NCBI GenBank assembly: GCA_910592005.1
Contig: CAJVPP010002113.1
Location: 1 to 16,271, forward strand
DNA length: 16,271 nucleotides
Source of the DNA: Funneliformis mosseae
Lineage: Eukaryota > Glomeromycota > Glomeromycetes > Glomerales > Glomeraceae
Reading direction: 5' to 3'
Shown here: piece after piece, positions 1-7,730 of the stretch
Layout of the letters: each line of letters begins with the position of its first letter
Position numbering within the stretch: position 1 is the stretch's first letter
The notes under the pieces: generated by a model
The model's database searches: none
What the model saw: the letters and a program-made list of their open reading frames with translations, nothing else
Told to the model about the DNA's origin: nothing
Position numbers and translations under genes: made by a program

Positions 1-384
1 CACGATTTTCCTGGTGATCATTGGTGACGTTAGTTGGCACAGTCATTTAGTTGCGCAAATGGATTATCACTAACAACGTCAGTAAGGTATCACTAAAAGC
101 TTGTATGTGTCAGTAATAAAGGTGTATTACTCCGTAAAAAAATTTTGAGTGTAAGAGACAAAAAGGCGTATCTCGTAAGAAATAAAATTTTTCTTAAGCA
201 AAGCTTTGAAAGGTCATATGATGTGATCTGCAAGTGTTTCTGATAAATGAGTCAATTGAATGCAATATTCAATGCGAGGTATAACAACAATATTAAACGT
301 GTAAATGAGTTGTTTGTCAGTCAATTTTTTGTTAAATAAAGTAGCAACTGTGAACTTAACATCCTGAATAACTTGTTTGACGAT

Positions 385-1053
385 TAATACTCTAAACAGT
401 TCAGTTCAGTTCAGATTATAGGCCAATCTGAAATTGAACTGAAAATTTTAGTTCAGTTCAGTTCAGATTATAAATCTTAAAAATGCCAATCTGAAACTGA
501 ACTGTACCTTAACTAGTAAAAATTCAAACTGAACTGAAAATTTCAGATTAATCCAAAATTTCAGATCGTTTGGAACAATAATTTCATCATTCCAATTGAA
601 CGATTCTTTTATCGTTCATTTAGAATGATAATTTCATCGTTCTAATCAAACAATTCTCTTATCATTCGTTTAGAATGATAGTTTCATCATTCTAATAAAC
701 GATTCTCTTATCGTTTGTTTAGAACGATAGTTTCATCGTTCTAATTGAATGATTCTCTTATCATTTGTTTAGAATGATAGTTTAATCATTCCAATCGAAT
801 GATTTTCTTATCGTTCGTTTGGAATGATAACTTTAATTATTTCAAAATAATAATAAATATAATCGTTCCAAATGATCTGAAATTTCAGATTAATCTAAAA
901 TTTTCAGTTCAGTTCAAATTAGATTTATAATCTGAAAAAAATCTGAACCAAACCAAAAATTTTTGGATTGAATTTTTTGCGATCTGAAACTGAACTGAAG
1001 TTGATTTGAACTAAAAATTTTCAGATTAATATGAACCGCTTAGAGCTTTATTA
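385..1053. mobile_element. Foldback / MITE-like element nested in LINE A
   Basis: A 669-bp insert with long imperfect inverted arms around a 50-bp tandem array. The left end reads TAATACTCTAAACAGTTCA; the right end on the other strand reads TAATAAAGCTCTAAGCGGTT. Arms are rich in CAGTTCAGTTCAGATT and its complement; the inner arms (about 531-577 and 863-911) are the best matched inverted pair. ACGAT flanks both sides (380-384 and 1054-1058), a candidate 5-bp target-site duplication. LINE A sequence resumes on either side in line with LINE B, so this is a later insertion into the RT region. It has no coding capacity and would need a transposase supplied elsewhere. The superfamily cannot be assigned: the TSD call depends on where the ends are drawn. 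Confidence 0.8.
569..845. repeat. 50-bp tandem array, five units plus a partial one
   Basis: Units start at 569, 619, 669, 718 and 768 (50, 50, 49, 50, 50 bp), followed by a partial unit from 818. Each begins TTTRGAAYRAT. Each unit contains two short inverted repeats: one of the form AGAATGAT-loop-ATCATTCT and one of the form AACGAT-TCTCTT-ATCGTT. Arms change in matched fashion between units (AGAATGAT/ATCATTCT in unit 3, AGAACGAT/ATCGTTCT in unit 4). The array forms the centre of the foldback element. Confidence 0.9.
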
Positions 1054-3730
1054 ACGATAAATGTCTTATTACATTTAAGTGATATCTAGACCCTAAATAT
1101 CTAATAGAATCTTAAGAACTTGTGGCAAAAATCGTATATGCAGAACCATTGATATGTGTTTAGATATTCTAGGTTGTATTTGTATTGGTTAAAAGATCTG
1201 ATTTTGACCAATTCACTTGTATGCTGTTTAAGTCATAAAAACTATTGGCGATATCTGTAATTCCATTGAGTTATTGTTTAGATTCAGCAATTCACAATGT
1301 ATCATTTATATATGCTAATACTAGCATTTTGTATGATCATTTATCGAAGGTGTTTAGGCGAACATTAAGTTTTCATTCTGCTAACATAGTATAGCCAAAA
1401 TCAGAATTTTGCACTCTGCATAATAGGGGATCGTAATAGATACACTACAGGAGAGATAAAATAATTTTACCTTGATCAATATCTGAGAAAACCTTGTATG
1501 TATCTGTAAGTCTAAAAGAGGTAAAAACTTGATATTTCTTATGTACAAACATGTTTAGGATGAAAAATATAAATTTCTTTAAGAATCTTTAAGCATTCGA
1601 GTACTCTAACCATCATAAAGATATTGACGCAGTCATAAGCTTTTGATATATCTTGTAGAAGGATTCATAATTATTTTTTTGTTAAAGAGAACGTCATTTT
1701 TAATATTGTCTAGGATGTGTAAGGATTCAAAAGTAGAGCAAAAAAGGAGTTTTATGAAGTTATGTCCTTTGAGGATATTGTGTTAGACAAAAATTGTTAA
1801 GAGTCACATATTAATAAGTTTTATAAGAGCTTTCCTTGAGCATTCTAATAAAGTGATTGGTCTCGTATTATTTAGGTCAAATTCTCAAGGTTTAGGTTTT
1901 GAAATTGGGTAAATATACGCCAAATTCTATTGATATGAAAGTATCGAAATTGATAAACTACCATATTATATACCAAAAAATCTTTTTAGCTAAGGGGCCT
2001 AGATGTTTAAGCATTTCATTCGAGATTTTAGATGGCCTGAATGCTCTTTTGTCAGCAAAAGAATTAACGATAGAATACCATTCTTCTGCTGAGAACAGTG
2101 ACATCAATTTATTGTATATATCAGAATCAATATTTTCAAGTAGGCTGTATGAAGGAAGCCATTCGTCAGAGATATTTTTCAGTTCATGTGTAGTACTTAC
2201 CACTCTTTGAAAATGATTATTAACTATTTATTTAACTAAGTGTTTGTCTGTAAGGAGATCTTAAGCATTCTGTGATAAATATTTGTCTAATACAATTATT
2301 TTTCTCATACAATTTAATGTTGAATCAAGCATATTTTTTAGATTGTTAGCATATGCTTCTAACCACTAGTCTAAATGTTTTTGTATAGAGGCAAGTTTAT
2401 GTTCATGCTTGTGAATTTTTGCCTTACATAAGAAACTTTAAGTAAAAGAACTGTGTCTGAGGAGGTCGACAAAATTAAATGGGTAGTTTGGTTATGGATA
2501 CGCAGTGGTAAGTGCAAGTGAATTAGCAATATTATGAAAATTATCATATATTTGTATTCAATTAACAGGAAATGAATTGCCTTGTTTGACTTTGAGAAGT
2601 AACTTTTTAATCTTGTATAAGGTTTTTTGATGTGAGTATAATCTTTTGAGACCAGGTAGCCTTGGATATTTAAATTATCTTGATGATTTCCTGAGTGGTA
2701 TGCATTTTTCAGCTGCTTTAATCAAAAGATCTTGAAAAAGATCACAGTGTTTATTTAACAAGAAGTATGTCTAATATGTCTCTTGGTTGATTATTTTTAT
2801 TTGACTACCATTTAGTAATGCATTGAGTTTGTTTCTGAATTTTCTTTATAGGTCTTTGTTCATTTTATCAAAATCAAAGCTGATTTTTTTAGGTATTTTA
2901 CATCTGTTAAATTTGATGTTCAAAAAATTCGTAATTATAGCAATGACTACATGATGATCTGATATATTCATACCAGATGCAATTATGTAACAATCTAAAA
3001 TGTTAAGAAAGATATCAGTAGAAGTCCAAATGTAATCTATCCTAAAAGATACTTGGCTTGAAAAATAAGTGGGAAAGTTAATTCTATTTTGATTGTATTT
3101 AATTGTAAAAACATCAAATATTAACAGTCTATAAAAATCTTCGAAGAGTTTTAGGCTATTAGTGATGTTGTGTATTTGATCCATATTAGTATTAAAGTCT
3201 CCCAAAATGATCAAGTAAAAATCGTTGATAGTGGCTTCATTAATCCATTTATTAAGAATCAGTTGGATTTCTTTTCTTATTTTGAGATTAGCTGGGCAGT
3301 AGGTAGCAATTTATAATATGGAGTTTTTATTTATTTGCGAATTGTAAATTAACATAAATGACTCGGTTGAGCTTAGTGTCATATTTGTAGACGTGATGAG
3401 CAATCTTTTTGTTGAGTATTATTCCTATACCAAAAGTGATATGTTGTTTAGGGGTTAAACTAAAAAATGATATGAAGGAGGGATGTGATAGATTAAAAAT
3501 TTTTTTATATTAGGATTTAAAGTTAGTTTCTTAAAGACCAATAACATCTAAGTTATATGAAGAATATAATAATAAGAGATGGTGTTGTTTGGTAACGTTA
3601 GTGAAAGATCAGATGTTGTAAATTGCGAAGGAGAGTTAGGTACATTAATGGGGGTCATATTGAAATTATTATTAGATGAGAAGAATATATTGTTATTATC
3701 TGTAGGGATAATAATCATAAGAATGTATTT

Positions 3731-5709
3731 TTAAAATTGAGAAAGGCCCTTCAGAGCCTTTTCTGCTTCTATATCATAATTAGTGTTGAGAGTATATATT
3801 GTTAGTGTTTTGTCAATTTGAAGTAGATCATTATGAATGAGAATTGCATGAAATGTATTGCATGTAGTGATTAGGATGTTGACAGTTTCAGTGAAAATCT
3901 TGAAGCATAAGTTTTGAGCGTCTGTAATTTCTGTGAGAGCTGCAATAGTTTGTCTTTATTTACTAATGATTGATGTGGAAGCATCGACAATAGGACTATT
4001 TTCATATTATTCTATATCATAATCAGCTATTGTTTCTTCATCAGAAAAGCTGACTTTAATATTGAGTATTTATTCGATTATCTTCATTCTTTTTATGATA
4101 GAGTATAGGGTAAGCATGAAATCATCAAGTTTCTGAGTGAGTTGCAGGAAACTAGCTTTAATAAAGTTTTTAAAATCATTATTAACGTTTTGCTCGTGCA
4201 TAGAGCTTCCTGTTTTCGTTCCTGTAGAAATATCACATGAACTGTATTGTTGCTGATGAGGATGATTGTATTGTTACTTTATATTTAAAAGGATATCATC
4301 ATTTCAGTCTTGTATTGGGCCAGAGGGTTATTTTGGAAGACTATTATTGTTGTTTTTTAACATAAACGTGAATTCACATATTCACTAGTCATTTTAGCTA
4401 ATTTTTGAGAACCATCTATAATAACGTTAGCAAAAGTGATATTGGAGTTAATAACTCCTTTACAGAGATAAACTGGAGCTTTATAGTTATTGTATTGTAT
4501 TGGTTGAAATAGTTGATATAAATATTGAGTATTTTTATCTTGAGAAGTATGACGTTTTTTTGGACAGTCTGATTTTATGATGTGATGAAAAGCAGATAAC
4601 ATATAATTTGACTTTGGTTTCAGTCCATTCAATATGTTTACCATTAATTATGAGGTTGTTATTGCTAATTGCTACTTCGTAGTCGTCAGCTAAAGGAAAA
4701 TAGAAGAAAGCATGTTGTAGATTATAATAATTAGATCTGGCTTTAGGAATAATCCAGGCTGTTGCATTAACTATCAGACCCAAGTCGAATAAGTCTTTAC
4801 CTGTGGTATAATGAGAGAGATATGTAAGTTTGGCTGAGAATTTAGATCATTTCAAAATTTTATCATATGATAAGTCGCACATGTGAAAATGAACCATGTC
4901 ATTGAGAAGAAAGGCATTGTGACCTTTCTTAAGTTTAATAAAATTAGCGTCTAAATCGTATGTGATCGTAGCTTGTTGCCAGAGATTTTTTGTTTTTATA
5001 TTAAATCTGATGATTTTGTCAAATTAGGAAAAGATTTTTTAATGCATAATTCTGTGATGTTCAATGATATTTCAGTAACTTTGATCAATTGTTGTGGAAT
5101 GAATAGATGTTTTAGAATGATTTTGAGAGGTAAAAATGTGCAATTTTCTAAATTAGACAAGATGATTTTACAGAATGCGTCCTTTTCATTCTTATCAGAA
5201 AATGTCACTTTTAAGATCTTCTTTGATTAGTCCTCTTAGTGTTTGACAAGTACAATACCCAAAAATGAGTCAAACTAATCAAAAATGAAGTCAATAATGT
5301 TCAGAGATTTTTGCTTAAGGGGATTTTTCAGGGTAATTGTCTGCCAGAAAAAATGCGAAAAAATTCATTTTTTTGGTGAAAATTTCTTGAGGGCTTTTTT
5401 TATTATTCAAAAAATTTTCTGAGACGTCGTTAGCATTATCAACATTATGAGTACTTGTTCAGAAGTGACAACTAGAGTTATTTCATCTGTTAAAACTTCT
5501 TTGCCCTTTTCTTTATCAAGCGGAAGAGGGTCAACGTCCATAATAACTAGAATTTCTTTGTTGTTATTGTTGGTAAAGACACTACTTTCAGGTTTAGTAG
5601 TTTGTAAAGTGTTCTGTCTTTCATTTGGTTGTTGCTCTGGAGTGCCAAGGCGAGAGTGAGTTTGTTGTTTTTGTTGGTTTTTATTGTTCTCTTTCTTTGG
5701 TCTGTTCAT
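3731..5709 (-). pseudogene. LINE A ORF1 pseudogene (RRM-like / zinc-knuckle RNA-binding protein)
   Basis: Ancestral role by family: RNA-binding ORF1 protein that packages LINE RNA. ATG at 5709 opens a 100-codon basic, Asn/Gln-rich start, MNRPKKENNKNQQKQQ, with MDVDPLPLDKEKGKEV, similar to LINE B's MEVDNTQNE and KGKEKEV. An RRM-like start is at 5208-4996 (NEKDAFCKIILSNLENCTFLPL, then VTEISLNITELCIKKSFP). A second RRM-like part is at 4783-4560 (ATAWIIPKARSNYYNLQHAFFYF, LIINGKHIEWTE). The knuckle YVICFSSHHKI has the first Cys replaced by Tyr and a frame change near 4580, after which IIKSDCPKKRHTSQDKNTQ continues in the frame starting at 4644. The C-terminal part (about 4200-3731) looks coiled-coil-like (FLQLTQKLDDFMLTLYSIIKR) and ends LKGLSQF-stop at 3731-3733. 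Several stops and at least two frame changes. Confidence 0.8.
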
Positions 5710-6146
5710 GTTGCGGAAAGAGTTTTTAATTTTTTTTTTTAAAGTTACAGTATCTGGTATATAGAAATCTTTAAACAGAGTATTAAGGTGTTACCCTCTA
5801 CACCTGAGAATCCTTCAAAGTCGTGACTAGACACATAGTTCTAGCCAGAACCCGTCTTGTAATACTGGTCTGAAGATTACCACCTAGGTCGATATCCCCA
5901 AGAGCTAGCTCTCAGAGTTTCTAGACCTCAGAACTACTGTCAAATTTGGATAGAGGGATCACTTTCAGCCACAGGTACTTTTTGTCAATTTTTCCCTGTA
6001 TTTACCAACACCATATCTGGATACTATTACCTCTGCCTGGTATCAGGGTATATTTTACACATGATCGGGAAGGCTTAGATGTTATCATCTGTGTAGAACC
6101 TCAGAAAGGTAGGTGGCTGTCGTACCCATATCGTCAAATTCACCCA

Positions 6147-6157
6147 GGAATTGAACT
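6147..6157 (-). promoter_or_regulatory. Second, internal B-box-like site in the SINE-like repeat
   Basis: Minus strand AGTTCAATTCC (copy 1); AGTTCAATTCT at 7068-7078 (copy 2); GGTTCAATTTT at 15466-15476 (copy 3). The consensus of the three is GGTTCAATTCC, a perfect B box. No convincing A box is seen upstream on the same strand; an A-box-like TAGCTCAATTG lies close by on the opposite strand (clearest in copy 3). Confidence 0.4.
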
Positions 6158-6541
6158 TGGCCTCTACCCCAAGTGACAGCTCGATTGGATGGTTGCTGCG
6201 GCAGTGCAATGCAGTCTATTATCAACCATAATCACCTCAAGGATATCTCGAGATGTCACCCAATCTACTAATTACTGGTTAATCACTTCCTTACTTATGT
6301 AAGGGCCCCTGAATTTGAAGACATAAGACAGTACCCATTACAGGCCTATCAGCATCAGCCAAGTTTCTGTCAATCCCTGGCTTCATTTGCATCCACTTGT
6401 TCTACGAAATTCAGTATTTAGGCATGATTAACGCCAATCGATGGGTCAATCGACCAGTTTCTAACGCATATTAGTTTATACGCCCACATATTCAGTTACA
6501 TATGAAATTCTATGAAAATCATCTAGTTTATGCCTCGGCTG

Positions 6542-6607
6542 AGACTTGAACCTGTAGCTATTGCAGTGTAACTCACAATAGTAGCTCAGTTATTACTAAC
6601 TGAACTA
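6542..6607 (-). promoter_or_regulatory. tRNA-like Pol III internal promoter, copy 1 head
   Basis: Minus strand: A box TAGTTCAGTTAG (6596-6607), one mismatch to the consensus; B box GGTTCAAGTCT (6542-6552), 10 of 11. A strong hairpin overlaps the A box (AGTTCAGTT-AGTAAT-AACTGAGCT with one G.U) and a CTATTG...CAATAG stem follows. Same spacing as in copy 2. Confidence 0.65.
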
Positions 6608-6623
6608 GGGATGCCAATCCCTT

Positions 6624-6650
6624 ATATTAAATATTTTATTTTTTTTTTTT
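6624..6650. repeat. Undisturbed linker between SINE copies 1 and 2
   Basis: ATATTAAATATTTTA followed by a T-run. It shows what the copy 2/copy 3 junction probably looked like before LINE B entered it. Confidence 0.75.
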
Positions 6651-7542
6651 ATTCAGTATTCGATAATACCAGAGAGGTCATATGATGCAGGAAACAACAC
6701 GCATAAATCATGTGAACCTTATAATGCTGACTTATTCTAAAAAGATCTTGACTGACTCAATTATCAGCCTTAATCCACATCGATATACTGGTCTAAGGAT
6801 TGCCACCCAAGCGACCCCTCAAGAGCGTACCCCTAGGGCATTAGGACCTTAGAATCACTGTCAAATTTGGGTAGAGGGATCACTTTCAGCCACAGGTACT
6901 TTTAGTCGATTATTTTCTCTGTTTTTACCAACACCATATCTGGATACTATTACCTCTGCCTGGTATCAGGGTATTTTACATATGATCGGGAAGGCTTAGA
7001 CATTATTTATCTTATAGAACCTCAGAAAGGTAGGTGGCTGTCGTACCCATATCGTCAAATTCACCCAAGAATTGAACTTGACCTCTACACAAGTGACAGC
7101 TCGATTGGATGGTTGTTGCGGCAGTGCAATGCAGTCTATTATCAACCATAATCACCTTAATTTACTTGAGATGTCACCCAATATACTAATTACTGGTTAA
7201 TCACTTCCTTACTTGTGTAAGGGTCTCTGAAATTGAAAACGGGAGACAGTACTATTACAGGCCTATCAGCGAAAGCCAAGTTTCTATCGATTCCTAGCTT
7301 CATTTGCATCCACTTGTTCTGCAGTTTCAGTATTTAGGCATGATTAACACTGATCGACAGGTCGATTGACCAGTTTCTAACACATATTAGTATATATGCC
7401 TACATATTCAGTTACATATGAAATTCTTACAAAAATCATCTAGTTTTATGCCTCAGCTGAGACTTGAACCTGTGGTTATTGTAGTATAACTCACAATAGG
7501 AGCTCAGTTGTTACCAATTGAACTAGAAACGCCAATCCCCTT
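6651..7542 (-). mobile_element. Long SINE-like repeat, copy 2
   Basis: Second copy of the ~0.9 kb repeat, same orientation, arranged head-to-tail with copy 1 and separated from it by an AT-rich linker (6624-6650: ATATTAAATATTTTA then T-run). Minus-strand start AAGGGGATTGGCG at 7542; end TCGAATACTGAAT followed by an A-run at 6650. The head has a full-match A box and a 10/11 B box. It has 17 CpG, the most of the three. Its 5' side abuts the poly(A) end of LINE B across the duplicated linker. Confidence 0.8.
7460..7525 (-). promoter_or_regulatory. tRNA-like Pol III internal promoter, copy 2 head
   Basis: Minus strand: A box TAGTTCAATTGG (7514-7525) fits TRGYNNANNNG exactly; B box GGTTCAAGTCT (7460-7470) matches GGTTCRANNCC at 10 of 11. 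Spacing between boxes is about 43-44 bp, as in tRNA genes and tRNA-derived SINEs. Between them lies a TATTGT...ACAATA stem that could be the relic anticodon arm. The T stem does not pair well, so this is tRNA-like rather than a working tRNA. Confidence 0.7.
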
Positions 7543-7566
7543 ATATTAAATATTTTTTTTTTTTTT
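7543..7566. repeat. Left target-site duplication and poly(A) tail of LINE B
   Basis: ATATTAAATA at 7543-7552, then T14 at 7553-7566, which is the LINE B poly(A) tail on the minus strand and may include part of the duplicated T-run. The same ATATTAAATATT+T sequence occurs at 15029-15049 on the other side of LINE B. Confidence 0.75.
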
Positions 7567-7730
7567 AAAATGCGGTAGTTCCACATAATCTTTATTATGA
7601 TAAAAGTATGATATAAAGTAAAATATAAATCAAGAAGAAAAAGTGAAAATCTCGTACAAAAAAGAAAAACTAAACTATAGAAGACCGACTCTGCACTCTC
7701 CCGGATCAATTCTAACCTAAGCTAAAACTA
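7567..7730 (-). other. LINE B 3' UTR
   Basis: Runs from the ORF2 end (TGA at 7731-7733) to the poly(A) junction after CCGCATTTT. Pyrimidine-rich on the minus strand, no coding sign. The LINE A 3' end is not in the window, so no second copy is available for comparison. Confidence 0.75.
7591..7596 (-). terminator. Polyadenylation signal of LINE B
   Basis: AATAAA on the minus strand, about 24 nt upstream of the poly(A) start, the usual spacing for Pol II transcript 3' ends. Confidence 0.7.

Larger units (their letters stand above)
1..3718 (-). pseudogene. LINE A ORF2 pseudogene (APE endonuclease + reverse transcriptase), partial
   Basis: The intact ancestor would nick target DNA and copy the LINE RNA. 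Endonuclease remnants lie at about 3640-2846: YNLDVIGL-stop-ETN (the QET motif with Gln lost to TAA), then an open stretch 3214-2846 with LGDFNTNMD, FRIDYIW and ISDHHV. RT follows: RAFRPSKISNEMLKHLG (2203-1958 frame), motif A LLQDISKAYDCV (Asp codon 1650-1652), motif B with SDIDQGKIILSLL-stop-CIYYDPL (about 1420-1490), motif C YINDTL-stop-IA (1285-1310), then NSFYDLNSIQVNWSKSDLL. Motif C should be an Asp pair; the first Asp is Asn (AAT at 1304-1306) and the following Trp is TGA. The suggested ATG at 3718 lies 12 nt after the ORF1 stop; a frameshift follows before the endonuclease frame. The foldback insert and window edge truncate the rest. Not functional. Confidence 0.85.
1..5722 (-). mobile_element. 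LINE A: decayed non-LTR retrotransposon, 3' part beyond window edge
   Basis: Minus-strand LINE with ORF1 (from 5709) and ORF2 (from about 3718) recognisable only as broken reading frames. It aligns with LINE B from its 5' end (ACTCTTTCCGC, just before the ORF1 ATG) down to base 1, which corresponds to about 9960 in LINE B, so RNase H and the 3' end lie outside the window. It is more decayed than LINE B: stops every few tens of codons and several frame changes. It is interrupted at 385-1053 by a foldback element; the LINE sequence on both sides of that insert is collinear with LINE B. The group is inferred as an I/Tad-like, RNase H-bearing clade from LINE B, since A's own RNase H is not visible. 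Confidence 0.88.
5741..6623 (-). mobile_element. Long SINE-like repeat, copy 1 (tRNA-like head, A-rich tail)
   Basis: Read on the minus strand it starts AAGGGATTGGCATCCC at 6623, carries Pol III-type A and B boxes in its first 85 bp, and ends in an A-rich tail at about 5723-5740. It matches copies 2 and 3 clearly from about 5860 to 6623 (shared plus-strand landmarks: CACTTTCAGCCACAGGTACT, TAGAACCTCAGAAAGGTAGG, TTACATATGAAATTC). The 5741-5860 part is more diverged but the tail junction (GATACTGTAAC then A-run) resembles copy 2 (GAATACTGAAT then A-run). It has 16 CpG. It is long for a SINE. I saw no protein similarity in it; the 76-codon open frame at 5946-6176 is not supported as a gene. Confidence 0.75.

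Noticed and set aside
569..845. CRISPR-like array
   Set aside because: Units are contiguous, about 50 bp, without unique spacers, inside a foldback element in eukaryote-type DNA.
1899..2210. Plus-strand 103-codon ORF
   Set aside because: It lies opposite the LINE A RT segment (NEMLKHLG frame on the minus strand), which has clear homology to LINE B; the plus frame resembles nothing.
5946..6176. Plus-strand 76-codon ORF in SINE copy 1
   Set aside because: It sits in a noncoding repeat, on the strand opposite the tRNA-like head, and is not kept open in copies 2 and 3.
7460..7542. Functional tRNA gene
   Set aside because: A and B boxes are good but the T stem and acceptor stem do not pair properly and the same sequence heads three ~0.9 kb repeats.
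6624..7542. LTR pair of an LTR retrotransposon
   Set aside because: No TG...CA ends, primer-binding site or polypurine tract; units end in A-runs and carry internal Pol III boxes.
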